A stretch of 64,000 bases of DNA from Epiperipatus broadwayi (GCA_028023455.1 JAQFVV010006231.1:2065478-2129477); one strand, 5' to 3'. Shown: positions 24,371 through 37,450, numbered from the stretch's first letter. Notes: a model not told the origin generated them from the letters alone. Made by a program: numbers and translations.

Positions 24371-24585
24371 TTAAAACAGGCAAAACTCTCCATACAGTAG
24401 AGCCATTCAGTTCAAGCCAGAGTAATCAATGGATTCCAGAAGGCTTGTGCATAAAATCCCTATCTAGTGGATATTGGATGAGTAGGCACTAGATAAGGAT
24501 TTTATGCACAAGCCTTCTGGAATCCATTGATTACTCTGGCTTGCACTGAGTGGCACTACTGTATGGAGAGTTTTGCCTGTTTTAA
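24371..24585. repeat. Palindromic R1 copy, 99-bp arms
   Basis: Left arm 24,371-24,469 and right arm 24,487-24,585 are near-perfect reverse complements around a 17-nt loop (GATATTGGATGAGTAGG). The right arm plus loop equals the right half of R1 (from the ATTGGATGAGTAGGCAC block to GAGAGTTTTGCCTGTTTTAA). The R1 tail (AACAGTTATGAGCAAACATA, GTGATCACATGATG) continues to about 24,640 on the right side only. Confidence 0.92.
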
Positions 24586-24640
24586 TAACAGTTATGAGCA
24601 AACATAAGAAATAGTGATCACATGATGTCCAGTGGATTTA

Positions 24641-25979
24641 TTTTATTATATCATATCACTCTTTATAGTAATAATAGTATTTTTTTCCTTGTTGGTGAAA
24701 TGTTTTTCTTCAATACCAAGATATTTTTTTACATTTTTGAGACTTTTATTATCTTCTCTGTAACTTTTCTTGCTTATTTACTGTTATATTTACCTAGATT
24801 ACAATTAGTTTTTTTTATATATACAATTTTATAGAATTCTGTTATACAATTCTTGAGGAAACATTTTAAAACATTTCCTTATTTCTTTTTTATTCATATG
24901 TTTATTGCTTTGTTCCAGTTGAAAGTTATTGCTGAATTGTTGCATTTTTTTATGACAGTTCGTAGCAGAATATCATTATTTTCTTATTCACCGTATTTAG
25001 GTCTGTATTAACTTTTGAAGTCTGTTAATATTATAAAACGATATCAACTTTTAGTGCTATCATTTGTTAATAGTTTCCGTGTCTCTAGCTTTAAATTAGC
25101 ACACGTTTTTAATCTTACTATCCGATTATCACTTTTTGGAATGAATCTATTAAGAACATTATAGATTTGAAATACACATGTTCTACTAATCAAATCATAC
25201 TGACGTACGAAAATCCAGACCCCTCAACTGATTCACGCAACCCACGCAAGTATTCTTTTCTTCTCATATCGTCACGTACGTATGACTTAAGAATGATCCC
25301 GACGGTGGCACGTATATCACTTGTATTATTATCATTTATTTTTTCAAAACACTGATTATACACGTGTATACTTAATTATCATATGTATTTTTAATTAACA
25401 AAAAAGCTATACAGTAAGAAAGTTTTCTATTTAATATGAATACAGAAATACCAAAGTAATTTTATTTTTTCTGACAAAACAAGTATCTCAGTGCTTAATT
25501 ACTTTGAAAATATTTGATTTGTTTTTTTAAAGCAATTCCCCAATGTCAAAAAGGAAGAAAGCATAACTAATCCTCATCTGCAAATATCATCGAATTACAA
25601 CACTTCCATCGCTTTATCAGTAAAACAAAAACTTCATTACTTTTAATTGTAAAAGTAAAGAAGTTTTTTTTTTTTTAAATATTTATAAAGTAAACAAAAT
25701 ATAAACTACAAATAAGCAAATGATTTTTTCTAAGAAGATATTATAACACTGAAGCACCAGTAATGACAAAGTTGGATTTTAATTCAGGGATTTTTGGATC
25801 TTGTTATTTGACAATCAATATAGTAACAATACTATACTTACAAAACGAAGTTTAATGATTATTTGATTTTTGACATAACAACTGAAGTGTTTATAAATAT
25901 TTTATAGTAAAAATATCTATTATGATTTTCCCATTCAAAGATTCTAAATTTTCAATTGAAAATTTAAGGGTATAATTGG
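24641..25979. other. No firm gene; one CpG-richer block
   Basis: 24,641-25,080 is T-rich, with no support for genes. 25,080-25,380 is richer in CpG (ACGTACG twice, CACGTG, TGACGTA) and holds a 62-codon frame without homology (25,167-25,355). It could be regulatory DNA. The rest is AT-rich. Confidence 0.35.
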
Positions 25980-26215
25980 CTGTATAAAAGGATTGGTGGA
26001 TAAAAAGACAGATAAATATAGGCAGGCAAACAGATGGTTAGATGATTGTACAGACAGATTTATAAACAGAGTGAAAGACTGATAGAAATATTGACTGACC
26101 AATCGATAGAGGGACTAACCAACAAATGGATGAATGTATAGATAGATGGATAGATAAATAGTTAGATAGATAAGAAAGTAGGAAGGTATAGATGTAAGAA
26201 AGAGATAATACATGA
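25980..26215. repeat. Degenerate GATA/ACAG tetranucleotide tract
   Basis: Continuous variants of GATA, GACA and GATG four-base units over ~230 bases. The 84-codon minus-strand ORF here is a by-product of the repeat. Confidence 0.7.
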
Positions 26216-27106
26216 ATAAATAAATAGATGGAAAGATAATAGATAGTAAATTATATAGGGATTTATTTTGGTATGATGGAAGAGTGAAAGAATAGATGGT
26301 TTGATAAACAATAGAATTTCCTTCAACACCCATTATAAAGTTATAGAGGAATATTAAAAGGAAAACCATTCCTTTTGCATGATAATTTAGCTAATAATAG
26401 TTTGATAAACATTGGAAGATTACTTGAGTTGTCTATGGATTAATCATCTTAAAAATAAAAAAAGTACAGAAAATTTTGGAAATGAAAATTTTCCCATTAC
26501 AAAAAAAAATCATATTCTGCTCACTTTTGAACTCTAGATCATTATGGAAATAAGTGTACTAAATTACTATATTATGATTTGTTTAACATAATTATTTCTA
26601 AAAATTAATCATCTATAGATACCACATTTTTATCTTTTTTTTTTTAATATTATAAGGTGTTTATAAAGCTATGAACAGTTCTTTTCACTTTATTCTAGAA
26701 CCATCTACTGTGAACGTGAGTAATTACTGCATAGCACATATTTTATTGCTATAAAACCTACATCTCAAACCAGTTATATATTTTATTGTTAAGTATTAGT
26801 ATTCAAATTTTTTTTATGTTTTGAATACAAGCCAACTCATTTGCATAATTATTTAGATTTGACCCAAGGCAGTTACTATATATTTTAGAGATTATGTTTT
26901 ATGCCACTTAAAACCCATATTACCTTTGGCTAAGAAGATCAATACCAACTATAATATGATATGACTGTTTCATATGCTTACTCATATGTATCCAAAAGCA
27001 ATTCTTTTTACTATTCTTGGACCATTTTCTGAAAGTTTAATAAATCAACATTGATTGTTAATTAACATGTCCTCAACAGCCCATTGCAGGAAGGTTGGCT
27101 TGCTTT

Positions 27107-27330
27107 TTCCTTTATTAATGAGAATTAAGATTCAATGCAAAAATTAATGTTTTATGCATTAGCAGCCACATTTGATTTTGTAAATGATATAGTACTAGAA
27201 TAATATCATCCCTAGAAAGTTTTCTGGTTTTTGTTTTGTCAGTGAAGATTAAAACTCAAGGCCAGAATTAATGTGCCTGTACATCTAGCAGCTACTTTTG
27301 TTATTGTATATTATCCAAGCAAAACTTCTC
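27107..27330 (+). repeat. Two-unit tandem repeat, ~125-bp period
   Basis: TTTTTCCTTTATTAATGA, AAGATTCAATGC and TTAGCAGCCAC.TTTG correspond to TTTTTGTTTTGTCAGTGA, AAAACTCAAGGC and CTAGCAGCTACTTTTG further on. Strongly diverged. Confidence 0.5.
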
Positions 27331-27349
27331 TGCATGAATTGGAATGAAA

Positions 27350-27560
27350 TATTTTGATTTCTCTTTGAAGCCTTAAAGAATATTAGGAGGGACAATTCCT
27401 AAAGTCAATTCAATAAGTTCATATTGTTGTGGCTCATATTTACTAAATAACTATTCATTAGTAAATAAACATGAATGGGTTGTTCACTGACACATATTAG
27501 CAGCACAGTGAATTTATTATCTTTTTTACTCTAAGATCAGCAAGCAATATGATTTTTTTT
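27350..27560 (+). repeat. Unnamed dispersed repeat R3, copy 1
   Basis: Collinear with 37,230-37,450: the CCTTAAAGAA/TCTTAAAAGAA, ATTCCTAA, ATTCAT...ATGGGTTGTTCA.C, ATTAGCA, TTTATT and TTTTTTAC.TCT..AT..AGATCA blocks are in the same order. Confidence 0.5.
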
Positions 27561-30379
27561 TCTTAGTCAAAGAATAACGTCTCAGGATAGTTTTAATTGG
27601 TTAGATAAATGTAAGTGATATGATAATTTTAAAAAAGCATGAAAACAATCTGATATTTTCTTCACTATTGGTGAGAACGTGTTATACTCCTAGAAGGACT
27701 TAGGCCAGATTTTACCTTTACCTTTAATTAAGAAAAGAAAAAAAAATATTGAATTTTAAGAGATTTTTTTTAAAGAACTATAAAAATGGTAGCAGAAAAT
27801 TAGAAGATATTAAATTTTGATCATAAAATAAAAACAGTTTAAAATAGTTTTTAAAAATGCAAAAGTTAGAAGAACAAAAGATTGCAGATCTGTATGTGTG
27901 TTTAAATGTGTATATAACAAGATTTCAATTTAAAATATCTGTTCTAAAATAATATTTAAAATATATATTCAACGTATATATTCAAAAAATATCTTTTTGA
28001 CAATTCTAAATAAAAAATTTCTATACCATGAGTTTTTATAATCACTTAAGAAAGGAGACCTATTACTGCATTTAATAACTCTTTCTTAATGCTAATCTTA
28101 AAAGCAAAGAAATAATCTTCTTTCTATCGCAAATTAAAGTTAACATTAATATCTAAGGAGTAATTTGCTCTATATTTAATTTGCTGAATTAGTAATAGTC
28201 TGTAACATTGTAACTGCAATGAGATTTTTTTATTCATCTTAAGGGTGAAATCTGTTATATATTTGATGGAAAAGCTTGAACTAATCTCTAAATTATGGTA
28301 GAAGTTTTTATGTGTTTCTTATAAAAGCTTAAAATTCTCTTTATCAAATTATTCTTTGAAAATGAAAGTTCTGGATCGTTTCTTAAATGACAGACAACCT
28401 TTTAAGGTTAATATTTGATTTATACTTCAAAATTTTACTTTCACGTTATTTATGCCACTGAAAATTTGATTATTCATTTATTTAAATTTATTAACATGTA
28501 AATGAGAATATCAAATGTCTTATTTTAATATTCAATAAATATATATATTAGTAAATAATGATGGCAGGATTTTATGCTTATTAAAATTTCTGATAAAGGC
28601 AGGTTTAGATATGGTGTTATGCCTATTACAGATGACAATTTTTATTGTTTACTGCATTGGAATATCTAAAAATATTATTCCAAAAAGATAACAAACAAAG
28701 TACTTGATAAATATTATCAATAAAAATAAATGTCAATGTTAAAAAAAATATCTATTTTTATTAAAATCAAACCGTGATACAATGCTTAAAATATTATTCC
28801 TTGTTATTTATTTGCTTATTTCTCCAATGTGAATACAAAATATTTTTGTTTCTTTTTAACTCTCTATTCAATAAATAAAATAGTCTTGACTATCTGATTA
28901 ATAATCAAAATTATACAGGCTGTAAAGAAAGCTAGTAGTCCAATATAATTAATCAGTCAATTTTATTAGTGAATTGTCTATCTTCTTTAATCTTATTACT
29001 TAAAAGTCCTTGCCATTTTATAACATAAAAAGCACTTTATAGGTAAAGTCTTATTTGTGATTATGACTAACAGCTAGATTAGCTTAAAGAACTTTTATCC
29101 TATCATCTATCTGAATAGAAGCACTCTCAAAAAAGAAATGAATTCAACAAAATAAACTAAAATTATCAATAAGTATCCAAAAATTATTAGAACTAAAATC
29201 CTAATGTATTCATATATTTAAAGATGCTTAGAATGGACCAAGGAAATTCTAGGTAACATAGTATAAATCTTGTTAGATTTTTTTTTTCTTGTGTTTCAGA
29301 AGATAATAGTCATTTTGTAAAAAGCTACTCTCTCCTACAACTGGAAGGTTAAACATATTTTATTATGAGATTCTGAATGCAAACCCAGACTTTAAAAAAA
29401 GAAATCCAAATTTTTTATATTCTTATTATTAAAATGTTTTTTATTACTGGAAATAATTTTTTTAAAATTCAAGATGGCATCAGCATATATAAATCTTGTA
29501 ATTCTGAATTTGGAAGTCACTTGAAAATTATATCAAATAAGATATGTTAGACAAATTAATATTAAAAGAAAATATTTTCTAAAATTTTGTTTTGTGTGGT
29601 ATTATTTACAATTTATAATTATATGTTGGACTATTTCATCATCTAATTGAATTGTTAAATGTGTTTTTAAAACTTTTTTAAATACAGTTAACTGTTAGTA
29701 GTAGCATATAGATTAAAATTTATACTGACTTCATTTTGACAGAATAATCTAGTTGGTTACAGTATTATCCTAAATTTAGTAATCATAAATTTTAAGATCC
29801 CTCTTTTAATTCCTATTTTAGTTATCATTGGTTAGACCATCAACAATTAAAAAAAAAGAGTAATATCACTTGAAACACTGTATTTTATATTAATCTATAC
29901 TAATAAATGAAGATATTTGGAAGAATATAAAGCTTGAATTTTCCTAAAACATTTACAATTTAACCAGATGATGAAAATAATATTCTATATAACAAAAGAT
30001 GAAATCTTATCATCACAAATCTTTACAGAATCATTATTTGGACTATTTGAAATATTTTATTGGAAAACATTTGGTCAATTAACTTAAAAGTTTTTTTTTT
30101 ACGTTTAAGAATTTTAAAGATTTTTTTAAAAAATAGCTACTACTTCCAGTCATAAATTGAAATCTGATTAATTTAATTGCATTAGTCTTCAATATATTTT
30201 GAAAGACTTTTTAAATGTCAATAGTTAAAAACAGACCCTTTCACAGTAATTTTATTTTGACTCCAATCCAGTCAGTTGTGAAGATAGGCACTTCTCAGTT
30301 ATTGATCTAATATTAGTTAAGATTATTCTTTTAAAAAAATTTCTCATATTGATTGATAATTTCTTTGCTTCATTTTTAG
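27561..30379. other. No gene seen; AT-rich DNA
   Basis: No coding, RNA or repeat feature supported. If 30,380 is a real exon, its upstream intron would lie here. Confidence 0.45.
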
Positions 30380-30669
30380 TTTTGTTCCAATACTTTTTTG
30401 GTATGGATACTGTAACAGTCAGAAAACGTGTGACTCATAAACATAGTGCAGAATTCGACCACCACACAGAACAGCAGCACCATCGAGGTAGCAAAGCCAC
30501 CCGAGTTACTGAGTTCGAACATAGTTTATCGGTTCCACAATACAATCCACGAAACAACGCATCTGATGCGACATTAGTAAATATTTCCTTAGGCACGGTG
30601 GTCAGGGATATGCAAGAGATTCATGATTTTATTCTCGAGTTAGCCAATAATCAAACTAATATTAATTAA
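30380..30669 (+). CDS. Candidate terminal coding exon, unknown protein
   Basis: A splice acceptor (TTTGCTTCATTTTTAG) ends at 30,379. The frame then stays open for about 96 codons to TAA at 30,669, entering in phase 1. Composition changes sharply: about eleven CpGs and balanced bases in an otherwise AT-rich region. The product is hydrophilic: a Met-Asp-Thr-Val start-like stretch, RKRVTHKHSAEFDHHTEQQH (basic/His/Gln-rich), EFEHSLSVPQYNPRNN, and a likely helix VVRDMQEIHDFILELANN at the C-terminus. An alternative is a single-exon start at the internal ATG (30,403). No family is recognised. It is the best host-gene candidate in the window. The downstream 30.7-31.6 kb block could be its 3' UTR. Confidence 0.5.
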
Positions 30670-30799
30670 ACATTCATATTTACATAATCGAGGAAATATT
30701 ATATAGAATGGGTATCGAATAAATGAAACGTAACTGCAGACATATAGTTTAAAATTATTTATTAATACATTTTAATAAAACAATCATTTACTAATAATA

Positions 30800-31030
30800 T
30801 TTTATGGATTCAAAGCTTCAGTAGCGGGATTTGCAACATGATTATATTTTAAAGAATACATTTATTTATTTAGACATTACTTTACATTGAGGACTTCAGT
30901 AGCGGTATTTCTGATACTGTAATGTTTACAAAAGGAATACATTTATTTGTTTAGACATTATTTTACTTGAGGACTCAGTAGCGGTATTTTCGATACTGTA
31001 ATGTTTACAGAGAAAATTCACTTATTTGAA
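30800..31030 (+). repeat. Three ~75-80-bp tandem units with a CAGTAGCGGTATTT core
   Basis: Units near 30,815, 30,893 and 30,968 share (A/T)TCAGTAGCGG.ATTT, then GATACTGTAATGTTTACA, then ATACATTTATTT.TTTAGACATTA. A shorter GAGTAGCGGCGG echo occurs at ~31,130. They sit just after the exon candidate, possibly in its 3' UTR. Confidence 0.8.
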
Positions 31031-31299
31031 AGCTTAATCTAGCTACCTAAAATTCTCAAGTAAGTATTTCTAATGCATGCCTTGGGGAATTTATACCTTT
31101 GCAATGCAAGAGTCTAAGTAAGATTTAAGAGTAGCGGCGGACATATATTTATTTAATTAAAATATTTATTTTATGACTAAGGGAAAACATTTATTTGAAA
31201 GTGAATTATGAAGATAATGCAGAGGCGGAGTGATATATAGAATAATAAAACTAAGTAAAGGAACATGTGGTACACTTTAGAAAGGCTAAATGGAATGGC

Positions 31300-31572
31300 A
31301 GTATATTGAAACTGCAATGCCGCGAATGAGTTTATAAGACTGTCAGGCTGGTCTCTGCCTCGGCCTGATGAAGTAAGGTGTCACATAAGCATAAAAAGCG
31401 GTCCATGTCGCAGTTTGCCAGCTGGCAGCATGACGTTGTCAAGTCCTACGGGAGCATCCATTATGCCCGCTTGTGTAGGACGACTGGGGTTAATTTCAAC
31501 CCTGAAGAATCCAGAAATTTCATGGTGGAATGGGTCATCGTGTCTCTAAAACGTAACATGTATAATGTATAA
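31300..31572 (+). CDS. GC-richer block with a 60-codon ORF, unknown
   Basis: The block carries a hairpin-like CAGGC...GCCTG (31,347-31,370) followed by TGATGAAG, then an open frame to TAA at 31,572. It encodes KHKKRSMSQFASWQHDVVKS, YGSIHYARLCRTTGVNF and EESRNFMVEWVIV. The DNA is more balanced in composition than its surroundings. There is no convincing ATG context and no homology I recognise. It could be an exon, an old transposon fragment, or UTR of the neighbouring gene. Confidence 0.3.
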
Positions 31573-31787
31573 ATGATTATGATGAGATTTTAAATAGATT
31601 TCTAACTCGGCCCTACATTATCAACATTTACTAAAGAACGTTGGCGACTCTCAAAGAAATGTAATTTGATGGAATTATTCATTAAGATTTAATATATACA
31701 AAACATATCTAAACTGGGAATGATTACAACTAATATGCCAGCCATTTGCGAAGTTGTAGACCCCTGCATTACAATAAACGAAGCATT

Positions 31788-31858
31788 GAATGCGTGTCGG
31801 TTTATATTAAAATTAAATTATTTATGAAAGTAATGTTAATGAAATCTGACACGCATTC
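31788..31858. repeat. Hairpin with perfect 11-bp arms
   Basis: GAATGCGTGTC (31,788-31,798) and its exact reverse complement GACACGCATTC (31,848-31,858) are separated by 49 AT-rich bases. The GC-rich arms stand out strongly. They could be terminal repeats of a small element or a structured transcript. Confidence 0.85.
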
Positions 31859-31859
31859 A

Positions 31860-34800
31860 CTATTTCAAGTGATCATAGATTTAAACTTTAAACATTGAGA
31901 CAATTATTAGCATGCAATAATTAAATAATAAATATAGATAAAATGTAGATTTTAGAAATACGCACCCAAGAAAGATAGAATGAGGTAAGCTAGATTATTA
32001 GAGAAATTTACACATTAGGTTAATTATTCAATTTTAGTTATACAAATGATAGTTTTTACATTTTATAATTTAGATAAGTATTATGAAGAAGAGCTATAGC
32101 ATATTATTAGAGTACTCTAGAGTTTGAACACAGACAGGTACCTGTTTTATAAGAAGTTTTCTGATTCCATTAGTTTAGCAGCAAAAAGTTCACGAGTGGC
32201 AATTCTTTCTTGTATTTAGATATTTCATTTACTTTCACAGCAGCAGCAGCTTTCTCATTTATTTCAGGCAGCAGATCTTCATGGTTAATTTATGATGGGC
32301 AATGGAAAGTTTGGCATCTGATAGGCCATCTCCCGATGGAGAATAATCTAGGTGCTTTACTCGGTCATACCTTGGCAGGAACAAATTATTTTTATATTTT
32401 TGGAGACTCTCAGTGATCAAGAGCAAAGCTAAAGTTTAAGTGAATGTCTCCAGCAAGTCTAAGATGGCATCTTTTCTTTTATCTTGATCTTTCACATTTT
32501 TGTTAAGGTATTTTTAGGTTCTACTTAATCTGCCCTGAGGATAATCAATGCATTTTGTTGGTTTTAATTAAAGAAAGCTGCCATTCTATTGTTTACATTT
32601 TACATTTACTAATTACATTTTGGGGAATTTTTCTTTAATTAAACTATTATCTATCACTGACCGATGCTTTTAAATTTCAAAGACAAAAAGGGAACATAAG
32701 ATTATTTTAACTTTTAATTAAATATTACATCAGATTTTTTTAGAATTATTATTAAATGAAATTTAAACAAAGCAATAAATACGAACTTCATAATCCAAAA
32801 TAAATGATTAAAATTATACAAAATTATATAACTAAAAGAAATCTAAATTATACTATTTTATCCCTATTTATTGCCTTTAATTTGAGATCGAAATGTGTGC
32901 ATGTTTATGCTGAATTCTACATATATTTATACATTTTTAATATTGCTACACACACAATTTGATACCAAAAAGTTTAAATTTGGGCGGGATAGACCGGTCA
33001 GTGAGAGACGACAGAAAAGGTGAAACTTAAGATTCGAATACGAATCTTACTGTTTCAATACATTCTGGTGAATATTTATGTAAATTATACTTGGTTTTAG
33101 ATATTAAGATTTAAAAACTCTGAAAATAAAATATCTGATCCTAATCATCTTTTATAGTTTTAAATAGTGAAGATCATTTTTATTAGGCTTAAATTAGAAC
33201 ATTGTGAAATAAAAATCTAGTGTTTTTTTAATTATTCTCTTTGTATAATAGGATATATAGTATTGGCAGTCTGAACCTACATAAAAAGAGCCACAGCTGT
33301 TATGTGCATCTTAAAATTTTTCTTGTCCATGGCCTATCTTTGATTTTTTATTCCTGTATAATCAAGTCATTTTGTAAGTTTTTTAGAAATGTTTGTGTCT
33401 TTGCTAGACATATGTAGATTATAAAAATTATTGCTAACTTATGCCAATTTGATATTAATTTGTTTCTTCATATTTTTGAGGTGTGAGGTTTTTTGAAGCT
33501 ATTATAAGTTCAGTAACCATTCTATATTCTGACAAATTTCTTTGTTTTCACTTGTTATAAGCTTTCAAATTTCATTGTATCATTAAACCATTATTATTTA
33601 TCAGAATATAATAAATTTAATCTCATTTGATAGATATTTTTGGTAAAAATTAAATATATTTTAAAGAAATCACATTTAATTTTTATAATTATTTCAACAA
33701 TTATATTTTAATCAAAACCAAATGCTGTTTCATCCTGAAATTTTAGATGGTGCAGATTCAATTTGCAAAATGAACGAAATCTTTGTATGATGTTTACTAT
33801 TAAAATCTTAACAAATAATTATTATTATCTACTAAATCTATCAACTTATGTTTTAAAATTTTTTATTTAGTAATTTTTACAATATTCCTATATAAAGCCT
33901 ACAAATTATTACATAAAAAGTTTCACCACAATGCATCAGCATATTATTAATAACAGATTATTAGTGATGACATTTTCTAGAAAGATGGTATTTTCTATTA
34001 TTGCAATTTCCACAATAACTTGTTACTCAGAATGATATAATCTTTTAAATTTAAAAATAAAACATTTCTGTAGAAAATAAATATGTAATAATATATATTT
34101 TTAATTTCTAATAACTATCATACAATTACTATACAAAAAATAATTAAAAACTTTTTTAAAAAAATCAAGTTTTTAGTCATTTGTAATATTTTCTCAAAGT
34201 AATGTCACAAAGGTATCACAAAATTTGATACTGTCTATCACTATGAACTTACCACATATTGAAATTACCACTTTTTCAATTCTCCTAACATCTTCAGAAT
34301 TTTTTTGAAATTAAAATATTAGGAAAAAAACGTGAATTTTAAAGTTTGAAAAAAAAAGTTTTGCAAAATCTCTCATTAGAGAGTGAAAAACATAAATTCA
34401 ATTTCTTGACTTCCAGACAAATAAAACAATTGGTCTGAAAAACAGATAAATTAATTATTTACATTAAAAAAGAGTACTGATGCTATTGATCAAATCAATT
34501 TTAATCTCACTTTCTTATGACCATATTTTATAACAATTTGCCACTCTTATATTGATTTGGTAGCATAAACTGGAAGTAAAATAATATTTATTTATTAACT
34601 TTAAAAAAATAAGAGATCAGAAGTAAAATCTACAAATGCAATGAATGTTTCTGTAGACAAGAGTACTTCTGAGAGATTTTGAGATTATTCATATTTGTGT
34701 AACATCTCAAAAAATGAAAAAATATATTTTCTGGAGATTGTTTATCTTTGCAAAATATGTATTTTTTAGAAGAAGAATATGATTAAATTCTGATTTTATT

Positions 34801-35269
34801 CCAACATATTTACTTTTAAAAGAGAATAAGTTAAACGAAATCAATAACACATAGCTTCAACTTATGATTGGTTGAAAATGAATGCATTTATATTGATTGT
34901 ACCAGAATTTTTTATTAATTTTTTAAAAATTAATTATTTAAAAATTACATAAAGAATAAATCATTATTTTTAAATAATTATAAGCAAAATGTAAATTTAT
35001 AAATAAAATTTTGTTAATTTTATATAATCTGAATAATACTTCATGTAGATTTTACAAAATGATTTAAAACAAATCTAATTTTTTAAATTTAATATAAAAT
35101 GTGGCAGTGGATAATCAACAAATAATAAAAAAGTTATTGTTTTTATTACAAGTTTAATGTGGATAAATATACACAAAATCATATATGAGATGAGTTAAAA
35201 ATCTGTGAAGTTCACAATTTTTGCTCAGTCCACTTTCAACTAAATTATATTAGTCATAGTCATGGCAAC
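31860..35269. other. No firm gene; AT-rich DNA
   Basis: Around 32,190-32,420 a slightly more GC-rich block has short open frames on both strands (minus: INHEDLLPEINEKAAAAV) with stops nearby. It may be an old coding relic but cannot be named. The rest is AT-rich without features. Confidence 0.35.
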
Positions 35270-35700
35270 TGTCTGAGGGGGAAAGATTGCAGAGTTTATT
35301 AAAAAAACATTAATGTATGATTAGCATAATTGAATGGCTAATTATTTGCTTAAGTGGTCCAGTATACAGAAATGGAAAACCCAAGAGTGTTTCTTGTTAA
35401 TTGTATTCTTATCTCTTGAAATGTGTCAAACCTCTTTCAATTTACACTTAGTGCCATTGTGCTTAGGCATATGCTGGTGGCAGATGTAGGTTCTAAGGTG
35501 TGAATAGAAGTAAATTGGTGTGTATATGAAATTGATTTGGTATTCATTTGAGTTTGAGCATGGTTGTATATGTACTAATGTTGTGCTAATTGGGTAGACA
35601 AGTTGGCCCTTGAGTCACCATAATATATAGTGTGGCAGTTGATATGAGGGCATGTAACCTTGTGCACAATTTGTGATTTCTGATTTGGGGGAGAATGTTT
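35270..35700 (+). repeat. Unnamed dispersed repeat R2, copy 2
   Basis: Collinear with 14,320-14,760 (TTGTTAATTG; GTGTCAAACCTC; ACACTTAGTGCCATT; GGCAGATGTAGGTTC; CTTGTGCACAATTTG). Unusually GT-rich. Ends near 35,700. Confidence 0.5.
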
Positions 35701-37229
35701 TTTGGGTTATTAATAAGTCAGTTCAGCAGGGAAGAGTGCATAGAGCAATTTAATGAGTTGCAGAGTAAATTTTCTAACTTCACAGGTATTAAGCTTATTT
35801 CATATATGATTTTGCATATATTTATCTGCATTACATTTCCTTAAGATACTGCATACCAAAATTTTCAACATTTTGTTAAGTTTAATATTTTTTTCTATAT
35901 TTATAAAATTGAAATAATAAAATGATTTTTGTTTGTAAATATTTATTTTTAACAATTAATTTGAAATTTCTGAAAATATAATAAAGAATAAATATAAATT
36001 TGATCAAGTAAAAAGTTAGAAACTTAATTTAAGGCTATCAAAAAATATAACTTGAATCTTTTATAGACATAAAAAATGGGGAAATCTTAATTAATTTCAA
36101 AGTATCTGCTATGTTGAAGAAGTATTCCATAAATTTCATCTGAAAATTATGTGGATAATAGTTATAAGAATGTAACACACAAGAGTGATATTACTTATTT
36201 TATATTAATTATAAAAAGAAATTAATATTGGCAGGTCATCATGCAGTGGTAGAAATATTAACAGAAACAAAGTATACATCAGAAATTAACCCCATTCTTC
36301 ACCATCTAAAATAACATCACAAAAAGTGTAAATTATGTTTATATAAGTTGAAGACTTTATTTATTCTCCATTGCATATATGCATAAATTACAATGGGAAG
36401 TGAAATCTAAGATAGTTACATCTACATTATGATTATTATTCATTTGATTAATTACTAATTGTCACTCAATCTTTAAAAATACAATCATTTTTAAAGAAAT
36501 GACTCATCAATCTGTAAATAATTATACCATCTTTGTAATTCTCTTTATAAACAATTTCTATTTGCAAATTTGAACCCTCTCATTGCGCTAGAGAAAATAT
36601 TTTAATATAATATATACTGGTATCTAAACTGATAAACATTTATAGCCAAAATACTTGCTAAAGGCCATATTTTCATTGAAAGTTTGAGCTAATCAATTTT
36701 GGTCATTATAATATTGTAGATGGCAGGACTAATGAGAATTTCCCGTGATTCTGTAACCTCATTTTAATGCATAAAATAATTATGAAGCTGTTTTTATTTT
36801 CTAATATTGAACTTTTAATTATAATGATAAATTAGCTTAAGTCAGAATTGGAAACAACTTGAATTTGGTGCCTTAATCATTAATCAATATTAATTAATAT
36901 TCCATATAATAAAACAGATGTAATAAGTTAATAGTAGTATGTAAACAAATTACTGCTCAAAGTTTAAATCATATCAGCTAATATATTTATATGAAGCAAA
37001 ATTTTACCAACCTTAGCATCATATCGAAATGCCAAATAATCAGCTCCTGAGAGATTATCATTTTATGGCTTACAACTTTGTCAGTTTGTTATTTGATATT
37101 TGGAAGTGATGACAAAATTTGGAAAAAAAATTTGTAAAGTGTGAATTCATTGGTGATACAATTTAATTGCTATTTGAAGAGTGTGCTTAGATATATATGG
37201 CTGTAGAAAGGAGTTTGCTGTTAACTGAA
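35701..37229. other. No gene seen; AT-rich DNA
   Basis: Nothing supported. Confidence 0.5.
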
Positions 37230-37450
37230 AGAGGACCATTTGATTCCTCTTGGAGGTCTTAAAAGAACTGAGCAGGCCAAATTCCTAATTTCCACTCCAT
37301 ACATTCTTGTCATTGCAGCTGTTATTACTATGTGATTATTCATATGGATGGGCTGCTCATCAACATGCATTAGCAAACATAATAAGTTTATTGGCTTTTT
37401 TACCTCTGAATTTAAGATCAAGAAACATCATGGTCTTTCTTCTCAGTTGT
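37230..37450 (+). repeat. Unnamed dispersed repeat R3, copy 2
   Basis: Second copy of the sequence at 27,350-27,560. The 66-codon minus-strand ORF here has no domain and is not called. Confidence 0.5.

Noticed and set aside
24181-24492. Hydrophobic 103-codon plus-strand ORF
   Set aside because: T-rich antisense of an RTE remnant that runs into the palindromic R1 copy; no signal of selection or splice sites.
26115-26369. 84-codon minus-strand ORF rich in Tyr, Leu and Ile
   Set aside because: Product of the degenerate GATA repeat.
31347-31380. C/D-box snoRNA-like TGATGAAG after a hairpin
   Set aside because: No matching D box and terminal stem at the proper distance were found.
32210-32416. 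Short ORFs on both strands in a slightly GC-richer block
   Set aside because: Stops interrupt any longer reading and no family could be recognised; kept only as a possible relic.
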